Below, one piece after another: positions 26,405 to 34,682 of a DNA stretch of 42,218 bases; the stretch's first letter is position 1; each line of letters begins with the position of its first letter. The stretch lies in contig JANQEQ010000106.1 in NCBI GenBank assembly GCA_028278245.1, positions 1-42,218 on the forward strand, read 5' to 3'. The position numbers and the translations under genes were made by a program. Below the pieces are notes generated by a model. It was not told the origin of the DNA and ran no database searches. It saw nothing but the letters and a program-made list of their open reading frames with translations. Source of the DNA: Phycisphaerales bacterium. Its GTDB lineage: Bacteria > Planctomycetota > Phycisphaerae > Phycisphaerales > SM1A02.

Positions 26405-29149
26405 TTGATATCATCTGGGATCGTGAAATCATCAACCCGATTAGCTTTGATGCTCGGTCTGGGTGTGACGCTCCTGGTCGCTGCGGGGAATCTGCTCGGA
26501 GTCTTCATCCCCTGGGAGCGTATGAGCATCGATCTGCGGTTCACTCGTGCCCCTAGGCCGAGCGAACCTATGACCGATCGCATCGTTCACGTCGATATTG
26601 ATGATGGTGCGCTGGATCGGATCGGTCGCTGGCCCTGGGATCGATCACTCCTGGCTGATGTCATTGATGAACTCCACCAGGCTGGAGCGTCAACAATTGC
26701 TATTGATATTCTCCTGCCTGATGAGCAGCCATTGGATTTCCGCCCTGATCAGGCAGAGCCGGTGGATCACGATGCTCGATTTGCTGAAGCACTGAGCCAG
26801 GCCACTTGCGTGTTGGGTATTGATATCTGGAATGTCTCGCCTTTTGATGAACTCTGGTCAACACCTGATGGCGAGGCTGAATTGAATCGCCTGCTATCCC
26901 AATTAGCTCAGGATGTTCAGCAGGATGAACTTGCGGCGCTGGACCTGGCGCGGGTGACTGGAATTCGCCGTAGCAGAGTGGCCAAACGACCACTGGAATT
27001 CAAGCGTGCCGCAGTGTGGAATTCACGGCCTGCTCTGGATGAAGATCTCGTCGCCTTCAATGACTTTGAGCGACAGTTCACTCCGCAGAGAAGTAAATAT
27101 CTGGGAGCCTATCCTGAACAGCCCGTGCTGAAATCGGTATGGACGCAATATGCTGCATTTCGAAGTCTTCAATCCCATTTGCTCGCAGGTGATCATCAGG
27201 GAACATTTCGTGATCGGGCACCTTTGCCGGCATTTTGTCGTGAGGCATCGGGAATCGGTTTCGTAACAGTTGCACGACAAAAACATTCCGATGGATCGGT
27301 AAGAGAACTCTCAGTAACGCTGCCCACTGAAGGAGGTATCTCTCTTCAATTTGGTATAGCTGCCGCAGCTCGTTATCTGAATCTGGAGCCCAGCGATATC
27401 GTGATCGATGACGATACGCTTTGGATCGGTCCAACGCCCTTACCGCTGAACGATCGCAAGCTCTGGATCACCTGGCCGACCAGTACAACTTCTCCGCTAT
27501 GGGAAGGATTACTCTGTCAGGATCCAGATGATCCTCCATTTACCGGGCACCTATCCATACGCGAAATTGTCGAAATGGCTCGGGCGCGAATCACGCACCA
27601 GCATAATCAGGATCAACTCGCAATACTCACTGCACGCATCCTGGAATTTGCACAGATCTCATACACTCCCGGTGAAGAACTCTCAGGCGATACGCTGCAG
27701 GCAGTCGAGGATGAAATCTCATTCACACTGGAAGACGCACCAGAGGATACAACCGTCACTGAGACCATGGATGATGAGCAGGCAGCGTATCTGGACTATG
27801 TGGCAGACTGTCGCGCCTGGAGGGAGATTCATCTGGCGGTTCAGGCAGATCAGGGGAAGATCGAACTGGCCAAGAGCCTGCTGTCTAAACAGGTCAACGG
27901 TAAACTGGTATTTGTAGGATGGACCGCTACATCATCAATCGCTGATTTTGTATCCACACCGATCGGCGCACAGACTCCTGGCGTTCTGGTTCATTCATCA
28001 CTGGCTAACATGGTCTTGACGGGGCGAGCTGTCCACTTCCTTCCGAAGTGGGCAGATCTTATGCTCACATTACTCTTGGGATTGCTCGGGAGCCTCGCTG
28101 CCGCATCTGGCTCGACCCTGCGTTCAATGCTGACAGCCATACTCAGCTTCGGGGCATACCTCGGTATAGGAGGTGTGTGGTTATTCAGCGCATTAGATCT
28201 GATCGTTCCTATGATTGCGCCTCTCTTTGCGGGAATCTCAGCCTGGATCGCATGTACTGCCTTGCAGGCTGCGATCGCTCAGCGAGATCGTATGCGGATC
28301 ACACGCCAATTCCGGGCACGGGTTTCGGCTCAACTCGTGGATCACCTCGTCGATAATCCAGCAGCACTTTCCGTCTCGGGTGAGGAACGCGAGATGAGTG
28401 TGATCTTCGGAGATCTGGCCGGCTTCACAACAATCAGCGAAAAACTGGGTGGGCCGGCAACCGTATCAACACTTAATCATTACCTGCGAGAACTCACCCA
28501 TGTCTTGGTCGATCACGGGGCATATTTAAATAAGTTTCTCGGCGATGGTTTCATGGCATTCTGGTCCGCGTTTTCCCCGGATTCCGAGCAGGCAACCAAA
28601 GCGTGTCTGGCTGCTCTACATTGTCAGGAGGCCATCACCCGACTCAATAAGGAGAGTTCGCAAAAACTGGATATTCCACCGATCGGCCTTCGATTGGGTA
28701 TTGCGACGGATAAAGTCATTGTCGGCGATTGCGGTGCTCCACCTGACCTTAACGATTACACCGTCATTGGTGATGCGGTGAACCTCGCAGCCCGTCTGGA
28801 ATCAGCCAATAAACAATTCGGCACTCGCATTCTGATTAATGAGTCGACGAGAATACAACTTACTGATCAATCAGTCCTTCTGCGTCCGCTGGGACGTATG
28901 ACTGTTGTGGGCCAATCAACACCGGTAGAGATCCACGAAGTCCTGCCCTCCGATACACCATCGGAAATGATCTCCCTTACTGAGCGTGCATTGAAGGCAT
29001 TCCAGGAAAGTCGCTTCAGTGAAGCCCGGAAGGCATTTGATGAACTCGATCAAAAATACAATACACACAAATTTTCTGCACTGTACAGACAGGAAATGAT
29101 TGAAGCGGATGAAGATTTCACCGGAATCATCCATCTCCAGGAAAAATAA
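26405..29149 (+). CDS. CHASE2-domain membrane adenylate/guanylate cyclase
   Basis: A class III nucleotide cyclase of 914 residues that would make cAMP or cGMP in response to an extracytoplasmic signal. An N-terminal membrane segment (ALMLGLGVTLLVAAGNLLGVF) leads into a CHASE2 sensor (DRIVHVDIDDGALDRIGRWPWDRSLLADVID, later KLVFVGWTATSSIADFVSTPIG). Three membrane helices follow at about 545-625, then the catalytic domain (about 655-850) with metal aspartates in VIFGDLAGFTT and FLGDGFMAFW. The C-terminus has a short TPR-like helical tail (LTERALKAFQESRFSEARKAF). The earliest start is a TTG at 26405; a GTG at 26423 is an alternative, and neither has a strong ribosome-binding site. ATP versus GTP specificity cannot be read safely. 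Confidence 0.92.
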   Translation: MISSGIVKSSTRLALMLGLGVTLLVAAGNLLGVFIPWERMSIDLRFTRAPRPSEPMTDRIVHVDIDDGALDRIGRWPWDRSLLADVIDELHQAGASTIAIDILLPDEQPLDFRPDQAEPVDHDARFAEALSQATCVLGIDIWNVSPFDELWSTPDGEAELNRLLSQLAQDVQQDELAALDLARVTGIRRSRVAKRPLEFKRAAVWNSRPALDEDLVAFNDFERQFTPQRSKYLGAYPEQPVLKSVWTQYAAFRSLQSHLLAGDHQGTFRDRAPLPAFCREASGIGFVTVARQKHSDGSVRELSVTLPTEGGISLQFGIAAAARYLNLEPSDIVIDDDTLWIGPTPLPLNDRKLWITWPTSTTSPLWEGLLCQDPDDPPFTGHLSIREIVEMARARITHQHNQDQLAILTARILEFAQISYTPGEELSGDTLQAVEDEISFTLEDAPEDTTVTETMDDEQAAYLDYVADCRAWREIHLAVQADQGKIELAKSLLSKQVNGKLVFVGWTATSSIADFVSTPIGAQTPGVLVHSSLANMVLTGRAVHFLPKWADLMLTLLLGLLGSLAAASGSTLRSMLTAILSFGAYLGIGGVWLFSALDLIVPMIAPLFAGISAWIACTALQAAIAQRDRMRITRQFRARVSAQLVDHLVDNPAALSVSGEEREMSVIFGDLAGFTTISEKLGGPATVSTLNHYLRELTHVLVDHGAYLNKFLGDGFMAFWSAFSPDSEQATKACLAALHCQEAITRLNKESSQKLDIPPIGLRLGIATDKVIVGDCGAPPDLNDYTVIGDAVNLAARLESANKQFGTRILINESTRIQLTDQSVLLRPLGRMTVVGQSTPVEIHEVLPSDTPSEMISLTERALKAFQESRFSEARKAFDELDQKYNTHKFSALYRQEMIEADEDFTGIIHLQEK

Positions 29150-29191
29150 CCCCCCACACTCAGTTAACCATTCACTTAGCACTGAATTAGA

Positions 29192-29812
29192 TCACATTGA
29201 TTTGATGGCTCTGTGGTACGCTTCTGGTGTATTCAGGTTCATAACAACGCCGGCATCATCGACAGGTAAACGACAGCATTGCTGGGGATGATCCTTCCAG
29301 AATCGCCGTAATCCACCCTCGCCGGAGTATTTTATTAACTCTGAGATAATTGCTGCAGGAATAAGAACAGGATGTCCTCCCTGACCACGATATTCCGGCA
29401 TCACTGCCTTTGTCTGTTCGTTATGAAATTTCTCCCATAAGGCTTCCATTGTAGTTTGTGTAACGGCAGGATGATCGCCGAGCTGAATGAGAGCTGCCGC
29501 GTGTTGATCACTACTCCACAACTGCTGCAAACCCGCTCGGATGGATTCAAACATCGGTGCCTCCGGATCACTCGATACAATTGCTATTTGTCTCGATGAT
29601 AATGCGTCCTCCACCGCATCTGCTTCATGACCCAGGACAATGATCATTTCATCACATATCGATTGCACTACATCATATGTAGCTGCAATGATGGGAATAT
29701 GCTTACCCTGTACGGGCCAGGGAAGGAGGAGTTTATTATCTCCCATACGACGACTGCGCCCTGCAGCTAGCAAAATTCCGACCATACGATGATGTTTCTG
29801 CGAAGTTATCAT
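29192..29812 (-). CDS. mocA: MocA-like molybdenum cofactor nucleotidyltransferase
   Basis: An NTP-transferase of about 206 residues. It starts MVGILLAAGRSRRMGDNKLLLPW, the nucleotide-binding LAAGxSxRMGxxKLL loop of MobA/MocA enzymes, and continues with LIQLGDHPAVTQTTMEAL (metal Asp region), RGQGGHPVLIPAAI and LPVDDAGVVMNLNTPEAY. It is expected to attach CMP (MocA) or GMP (MobA) to molybdopterin. The XdhC-like gene directly upstream points to the CMP form used by xanthine-dehydrogenase-family enzymes. The frame is open back to 29908 but would overlap that gene by 83 bases; the ATG at 29812 leaves a 13-base gap, with AAGGAGG 17 bases upstream, so the exact start is unsure. Confidence 0.82.
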   Translation of the reverse strand: MITSQKHHRMVGILLAAGRSRRMGDNKLLLPWPVQGKHIPIIAATYDVVQSICDEMIIVLGHEADAVEDALSSRQIAIVSSDPEAPMFESIRAGLQQLWSSDQHAAALIQLGDHPAVTQTTMEALWEKFHNEQTKAVMPEYRGQGGHPVLIPAAIISELIKYSGEGGLRRFWKDHPQQCCRLPVDDAGVVMNLNTPEAYHRAIKSM

Positions 29813-29825
29813 CAAGGCAATCTTC

Positions 29826-30818
29826 TCAACCTCCTTTGTCTTCTTCTCCCACAACCAACGCAACTCGTTCAATATCAAGACGTTCACCAGCAGATGAAAA
29901 TGGACCATTCACTGAGGGGTGATCCTGAGTGCGTCGTACTTTGATAAGTTCTGCAGCAATGGAAACAGCGATCTCCGGCACGGTCACCGCGTTGATATCC
30001 AGACCGATCGGTGCATGGACATCTGCCAACGTTTTTTCGTCAATTCCACGAGCAATCAATTCATCAAACACTCGTATTACCTTGCGACGACTACCGATCA
30101 TGCCGACATATCCAGCACCGCGATTCACAACGACGGAAAGTGCCTGGGCATCATGCCTATGACCTCGTGTGACGATCACGATGTACGTTTGATCATCAAC
30201 CACCGAGTTTTCCAGCATCTCCTTTATCGATCCGGACACTATATCCGTTCCGGATGGAGCAAATCGCCTGAGCATATCTTCACGGTCATCAAACAGCGTA
30301 ACATCAAACTCCAGCATCACACCCAGCTGCGCTACCGCCTGGCCAACATGACCAGCACCAGCGATGTACAACCTCTCCCGAGGGTGAATATGCCAGTCAA
30401 AACGCACCAATCCCGCTTGCGTGCTAACCTGCCAGGGAATTGTAACCAGTTCCCGTTGCTGAATTGATCCGAGAATCTTCGATACTTCCTGTTCATTCAG
30501 CATTGCAGCGACGGCTATGGTGATCGTTCCACCACAGAGCAGTCCATCATCCCATCCGTAATCATGATCCAGTCGAAACTGAAGCAAGCCACTCTCGCCA
30601 TCCTGGATCATCTGCATAACACGCCGGCGCACTTCAGCTTCGATGCATCCGCCCCCGATTGTGCCGTACACGTTTGCAGCATCGTCCACAACCATAAATG
30701 CTCCCGGAGACTGGGGTGTCGAACCGCGCGTCATCACAACCAGACATCCCATGACCTTGCTACCCTGCTTTTGTATTGTGATAGCTTGTTGCAGGATATT
30801 GATCAGCGTATCTGCCAT
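29826..30818 (-). CDS. XdhC/CoxI-family molybdoenzyme maturation factor
   Basis: About 330 residues. The N-terminal XdhC/CoxI domain shows KVMGCLVVMTRGSTPQSPGAFMVV and GTIGGGCIEAEVRRRVMQ, and the C-terminal Rossmann domain shows RLYIAGAGHVGQAVAQLGVML followed by VTRGHRHDAQALSVVVNRGAGYVGMIGSRRK. This family delivers sulfurated molybdenum cofactor to xanthine dehydrogenase or CO dehydrogenase-type enzymes. Start ATG at 30818 lies 2 bases after the ruvC stop, which is a tight operon junction; the frame extends to 30863 but would overlap ruvC. The neighbouring MocA-like gene fits the same pathway. No molybdoenzyme subunit gene is in the window. Confidence 0.92.
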   Translation of the reverse strand: MADTLINILQQAITIQKQGSKVMGCLVVMTRGSTPQSPGAFMVVDDAANVYGTIGGGCIEAEVRRRVMQMIQDGESGLLQFRLDHDYGWDDGLLCGGTITIAVAAMLNEQEVSKILGSIQQRELVTIPWQVSTQAGLVRFDWHIHPRERLYIAGAGHVGQAVAQLGVMLEFDVTLFDDREDMLRRFAPSGTDIVSGSIKEMLENSVVDDQTYIVIVTRGHRHDAQALSVVVNRGAGYVGMIGSRRKVIRVFDELIARGIDEKTLADVHAPIGLDINAVTVPEIAVSIAAELIKVRRTQDHPSVNGPFSSAGERLDIERVALVVGEEDKGG

Positions 30819-30820
30819 TT

Positions 30821-31333
30821 TCAGGATCCCCGGTCTGCCGTCACTCGACGTCGTGCAGCGCACAGCGCAATAGCCAACGCATCGGCGACATCAGGCGGAC
30901 TTGGTGGTTGTTCCAATCTGAATTGAGCCATAATCGCTAATTGCATCTGTTCTTTGGTAGCGTGCCCATGACCGGTGATTGCTTTCTTGACCTCCGTTGC
31001 TGCAAGCTCATCGATCTCGACATTCTCCAATTGACCGGCCAAGAGTATGACTCCACGCGCATGACCCATCAGAATTGCTGTGCGCACATGTCGGTAATGG
31101 CTGAACAACTGCTCGACGACCATCACATCCGGCTTCAATTCTGCCAGTAAATCCCGACAGTCATGATGCAACTGCTTCAACCGTTGTTGCATTGATTCCT
31201 GCGTGGAAAGTCGAAAAACACCCGCTTCAACAAGTCTGGGTTCACTCAGATCGGAAGAAGAGTCCTTCAAATCGACGCAGCCATAGCCTGTGATGTTGAG
31301 TCCGGGATCGATTCCAAGAATTCGCATCTGCAA
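30821..31333 (-). CDS. ruvC: Crossover junction endodeoxyribonuclease RuvC
   Basis: The Holliday junction resolvase that works with RuvAB in recombinational repair. At 170 residues it has normal length. The four acidic catalytic positions are visible: Asp9 in RILGIDPGLNITGYG, Glu74 in MVVEQLF, and Asp148 and Asp151 in PPDVADALAIAL. A second ATG two codons in is an alternative start. It lies between the ABC ATPase gene (39 bases upstream) and the XdhC-like gene (2 bases downstream). ruvA and ruvB are not in view. Confidence 0.95.
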   Translation of the reverse strand: MQMRILGIDPGLNITGYGCVDLKDSSSDLSEPRLVEAGVFRLSTQESMQQRLKQLHHDCRDLLAELKPDVMVVEQLFSHYRHVRTAILMGHARGVILLAGQLENVEIDELAATEVKKAITGHGHATKEQMQLAIMAQFRLEQPPSPPDVADALAIALCAARRRVTADRGS

Positions 31334-31372
31334 CAGGATACCCCAGCATCGGGGGAGCCGTCACCATCCGGA

Positions 31373-32110
31373 TCACGCATCCCGGTTTTCATCAGTCTCA
31401 ATTTCCCCATCACGCAACCGAATAATGCGCTGGCAGCGATCGGCAACTCGTTCATCATGGGTCACCATCACAATGGTCATTCCCTGATCGTGAAGATCAC
31501 TGATGAGGCTGAGAATGGCTTCACCCGTTTTTGAATCGAGATTACCAGTCGGTTCATCCGCCATGATGATCGCAGGATTCGTTACCAGTGCTCGGGCAAT
31601 CGCAACACGCTGCTGCTGCCCACCGGACAATTCACTGGGGCGGTGGGTCAAGCGATCTCCGAGGCCCACCAGCTCGAGCTTTTCGATTGCCTGCCGACGT
31701 CGCTGTGCCTTGCCAATGCTTTGATAGAAGAGTGGCACCTCGATATTTTCCACAATGTTCAACTCGCTGATCAGGTTGAATGCCTGGAATACAAATCCGA
31801 TCTTTCGGCCTCGGATGCGGCTGATTTCATCATCATCCATCTGTGCGATATCACGCCCGTCAAGCAGGTACTCTCCCTCAGTCGGTCGATCCAGGCACCC
31901 GAGGATATTCATCATCGTGCTCTTGCCGGACCCGGAAGCCCCCATGATGGCCACGTATTGACCGGTATAGAGTTGCAGATCCGTAGCCCGAAGCGCCTCC
32001 ACCAGTACCGATCCATCAGGCTTGAAATAGGTCTTGCTGACACCTCGCCAGTCAGCAACCGCTGACTGACCATTCGTACCGGAAGTGGATGATGTTTCTG
32101 TTTTGATCAT
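31373..32110 (-). CDS. ABC transporter ATP-binding protein, MacB/LolD type
   Basis: A 245-residue ATPase with Walker [10 protein letters not shown] (about 56-64), Q-loop region [22 protein letters not shown], signature [15 protein letters not shown], Walker [18 protein letters not shown] and the switch His in MVTHDERVA. Closest in style to MacB, LolD and FtsE-type ATPases, which drive mechanotransmission or lipoprotein/peptide export rather than import. No permease gene is next to it: ruvC follows after 39 bases and trpE is divergent. Its membrane partner must be elsewhere or absent. A poorly matched ribosome-binding site precedes the ATG. Confidence 0.92.
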   Translation of the reverse strand: MIKTETSSTSGTNGQSAVADWRGVSKTYFKPDGSVLVEALRATDLQLYTGQYVAIMGASGSGKSTMMNILGCLDRPTEGEYLLDGRDIAQMDDDEISRIRGRKIGFVFQAFNLISELNIVENIEVPLFYQSIGKAQRRRQAIEKLELVGLGDRLTHRPSELSGGQQQRVAIARALVTNPAIIMADEPTGNLDSKTGEAILSLISDLHDQGMTIVMVTHDERVADRCQRIIRLRDGEIETDENRDA

Positions 32111-32151
32111 AATCTGCTCAGAAGCTGTCTGTTGATTGTACCGATCATTGT

Positions 32152-32198
32152 GAACAGTGTACCGTCACACAGGATCGAGGCTGCACGATACACTGTTC
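32152..32198. promoter_or_regulatory. 10-bp inverted repeat upstream of trpE
   Basis: Perfect arms GAACAGTGTA (32152-32161) and TACACTGTTC (32189-32198) flank 27 bases. The element ends 16 bases before the trpE ATG and lies between divergent trpE and ABC ATPase genes. It may be a split operator or, in mRNA, a hairpin occluding the trpE start; no leader peptide with clustered Trp codons is visible. Confidence 0.45.
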
Positions 32199-32214
32199 CT
32201 GACTCGTTACAAGA

Positions 32215-33828
32215 ATGTCGACTCCATTATTCACTATGACACCGGACCGCAAGACATTTCGCCAACTCGCCCAGCAGGGCAACCTGATTACGCTCAGTCG
32301 ACGACTGATGAGCGACCAACTCACACCCGTGATGGCTTATCGTAGACTTGTTGCCCCGGACGAGAGATCTGCTCCCAGCTTCCTTTTCGAGAGCGTGGAA
32401 AACGGGATAACCATCGGTCGATATTCCTTCCTCGGTGCTCAACCGGCCATGGAAGTGCTCGCGTTCGGCAATGAAGTCACGGTTCTCAACCACCATCAGA
32501 CAAACCCCGTCGATTGCCTCCCCCCCACACAAACGTTCCTCGATGACGATCCGCTCAGTGTCCCCCAGCGCCTGACTCAGTCGTGGAAACCGGTGGATAC
32601 ACCACACGCATTTGAGAATACCGGTGGGGCAGGTTTCTCCGGCGGCGGATGGATCGGCTTTGCCGGCTACGATACCGTCCGCTATCTCGAACCGGAAAAA
32701 TTACCCTTCTCCGCCGCACCAGGTGATGATCGCCATCTTCCAGACATGCATTTTTGCTTGTATCGAGATGTGGCAGTTTTCGATCATGTCGAGAAGATCC
32801 TGCACGTTGTGCATCATGTTCTGCTTAATGATCATGAATCGGTTGATGCAGCGTACGATGCAGGTGAAGCACACTTAGCAGAATACGTTGATCGTATTGA
32901 AACACCGGCAGCACCAATACTACCCGGTTCGATTGCACTTGATCTTGCTGCATTTCCCCAGTCGGAGATGGAATCAAACTTTGCGCGCATGGAGTATGAA
33001 ACGGCTGTCGCTCGGTGCAAGGAATATATCGCAGCAGGCGATGCGTTTCAGATTGTGCTCAGCCAGCGTTTCAAACGGGCAACCTCGGCTGATCCGTTTG
33101 ACATCTATCGCGCGCTGCGCATTGTCAATCCCAGCCCTTACATGATCTATCTACAGGGCCAGGGTGTTATTCTCGTTGCTTCCAGTCCGGAGATTCTCTG
33201 CCGGGTGCAGAACGGTGTCGTGACGAATCGCCCTCTGGCAGGAACCCGACCCAGAGGAAAAGATGAATCAACTGACCTCCAATACGAGCAGGAACTGCTC
33301 GCCGATGAGAAGGAGCAGGCCGAGCATGTTATGCTCGTCGATCTGGGTCGTAATGATCTGGGTCGGGTGTGCGAATTAGCCTCCATCGAACTGGAAAAAG
33401 TGCTCGTAGTTGAGCGCTACAGCCACGTAATGCACCTCTCATCAACCGTCACCGGAACGCTTCGGCCGGACCTCAATTGCTGGGATGCCCTCCGTTACAC
33501 GCTGCCTGTCGGTACGGTCAGCGGTGCACCAAAGGTGCGCGCCATGCAGATCATCGATGAACTGGAACCGACTCGACGGGGTCCATACGCCGGTGGCATC
33601 GGCGGTATCGGTTTCACCGGCAACATGGATATTGCACTCGCTTTGCGCACTATGGTCATCCCCACCGATATGCAGAAAGATGGCCGATGGAATGTTCATC
33701 TCCAGGCTGGCGCCGGGATTGTCGCTGATTCAGTTCCCGCTAGAGAATATCAGGAAACTGTTAAAAAAGCTGCCGCACTGGGGCGCGCAATTGACCTCGC
33801 TGAAACCGCATTCCGCAAATGGGGATAG
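32215..33828 (+). CDS. trpE: Anthranilate synthase component I
   Basis: The chorismate-binding subunit of anthranilate synthase, the first committed step of tryptophan synthesis, 537 residues. The N-terminal feedback domain carries the tryptophan-site motif SFLFESVENGITIGRYSFLG. The catalytic domain shows DAFQIVLSQRFKR, NPSPYMIYLQ, SSPEILCRVQNGVVTNRPLAGTRPRG, DEKEQAEHVMLVDLGRNDLGRV, HLSSTVTG, LPVGTVSGAPKVRAMQIIDELE and GGIGFTGNMDIALALRTM. Start ATG at 32215, with another in frame at 32236. No trpG or other trp gene follows, so the glutaminase subunit is elsewhere. PabB is the main alternative, but the ESV motif and full length favour TrpE. Confidence 0.94.
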   Translation: MSTPLFTMTPDRKTFRQLAQQGNLITLSRRLMSDQLTPVMAYRRLVAPDERSAPSFLFESVENGITIGRYSFLGAQPAMEVLAFGNEVTVLNHHQTNPVDCLPPTQTFLDDDPLSVPQRLTQSWKPVDTPHAFENTGGAGFSGGGWIGFAGYDTVRYLEPEKLPFSAAPGDDRHLPDMHFCLYRDVAVFDHVEKILHVVHHVLLNDHESVDAAYDAGEAHLAEYVDRIETPAAPILPGSIALDLAAFPQSEMESNFARMEYETAVARCKEYIAAGDAFQIVLSQRFKRATSADPFDIYRALRIVNPSPYMIYLQGQGVILVASSPEILCRVQNGVVTNRPLAGTRPRGKDESTDLQYEQELLADEKEQAEHVMLVDLGRNDLGRVCELASIELEKVLVVERYSHVMHLSSTVTGTLRPDLNCWDALRYTLPVGTVSGAPKVRAMQIIDELEPTRRGPYAGGIGGIGFTGNMDIALALRTMVIPTDMQKDGRWNVHLQAGAGIVADSVPAREYQETVKKAAALGRAIDLAETAFRKWG

Positions 33829-34095
33829 AGCAGCATCGATACTCACGCAAGCCGGTATGGTACGTAGCGGATTGCCGGATGGGGAAGCGGGGTAATTTCG
33901 GGAGAAACCGATTCAGTTGGCGAAGGTGCCTGTCGATAGGTCAAAGGGTGATCTGAGGACCACATGGAGGCGACATGATGTTCGAGAGGAACAAACTCGC
34001 AGCAATCCTCCGCCATTGTTTCGATTGTTTTACTATCGGCCAGCGGTATATTCGATTTGTGAAAGCTGCAGCACGGTCTGATCAAGGCAGAACGA
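33829..34095. other. Intergenic stretch after trpE
   Basis: A 267-bp stretch before a possible small gene. I see no terminator, no known RNA fold and no convincing reading frame; frames here are short and lack family resemblance. Confidence 0.4.
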
Positions 34096-34275
34096 ATGAC
34101 GATTCATACTGCCTCGTGCAAGCGATGGTTGCAGGGTGCAGTGCAGCGTGTTTACGGGAACGCGGCGGCTCAGAGCATTGACGAATTGGAAAGCCTCCGT
34201 AGGAAATTGACACTTCTCGAAGCGCGAGCAACTGACATGTTAGCACGGCATGGTTTGGACGATCTCGCAGCATGA
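34096..34275 (+). CDS. Possible small helical protein, 59 residues
   Basis: A short frame starts at ATG 34096 and ends in TGA at 34273-34275. AAGG is 8 bases before the ATG and an in-frame TGA lies shortly upstream. The product begins MTIHTASCKRWLQGAVQRVY and continues with SIDELESLRRKLTLLEARAT, DMLARHGLDDLAA. The regular heptad-like spacing of Leu and charged residues suggests a short coiled coil. I do not recognise a family. It lies between trpE and the palindrome cluster, and the stop overlaps the first hairpin. It could be real or chance; composition and helix pattern favour real, but only modestly. Confidence 0.4.
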   Translation: MTIHTASCKRWLQGAVQRVYGNAAAQSIDELESLRRKLTLLEARATDMLARHGLDDLAA

Positions 34276-34276
34276 G

Positions 34277-34443
34277 ATTGAGCGCAGCTCAATGCCGGGT
34301 CAGTCACCCGGCGTGTATATACACATGGCTAACCACGTCACACCAAAAAAATATTTAGCCCCATGTGAATACACATGGGGCACGTTCGTATTGCTAACGC
34401 CGATCGCATGGGGAAAAAGCCCCGGGTGTAATCACCCAGGGCT
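34277..34443. repeat. Cluster of consecutive palindromes (REP-like)
   Basis: Five palindromic units follow one another. ATTGAGC/GCTCAAT (34277-34293, loop GCA); GCCGGGT/ACCCGGC (34294-34312, loop CAGTC); GTGTATATACAC, self-complementary (34313-34324); GCCCCATGTG/CACATGGGGC (34358-34381, loop AATA); and AGCCCCGGGTG/CACCCAGGGCT with one mismatch (34418-34443, loop TAAT). The last two share the design AGCCCC, a TG-ended arm, a 4-nt AT loop and a GGGGC/GGGCT return. Located between convergent genes, as REP-type elements often are. Confidence 0.75.
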
Positions 34444-34472
34444 AAATAGTTTGATTTGAAAGTTGTATCTTT

Positions 34473-34491
34473 CACCGCTCAGAGAGCGGTT
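34473..34491. terminator. CACCGCTC-type hairpin past a dockerin gene
   Basis: ACCGCTC, AGA, GAGCGGT forms a 7-bp stem 9 bases beyond the stop of the minus-strand dockerin gene. A near-identical hairpin (loop ACA) occurs at 41825-41843, also just beyond a dockerin gene stop. No U-run; possible 3'-end processing or terminator element. Confidence 0.5.
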
Positions 34492-34499
34492 CTACCGAA

Positions 34500-34682
34500 T
34501 CACTCACACGGTCCCCATTGGCCGAGGATCGCAAAGATGTCGTCAATGTTCACTGAGCAATCTTCAGTGAGATCACCTGCGCAATAAGGCGGGCAGGGAT
34601 CAGGGCACACACCCCATAAACCGAGCACTGCAAAGATATCATCAATGTTAACATGATCATCACCGGTCAGATCAGCCGGGCA
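34500..34682 (-). repeat. Dockerin-like tail cassette, copy 1
   Basis: Encodes 60 residues with two calcium-loop repeats, DLTGDDHVNIDDIF and DLTEDCSVNIDDIF, joined by CPDPCPPYCAG and ending WGPCE. The DNA is closely similar to the copies at 35710, 36971 and 41861. Confidence 0.8.

Noticed and set aside
33975..34181. A 68-residue frame starting at two ATGs after GGAGG-like sequence in the gap behind trpE.
   Set aside because: The ribosome-binding-like sequence is suggestive, but the Cys/Arg/Ala product shows no regular structure, and it overlaps the more protein-like frame at 34096-34275.
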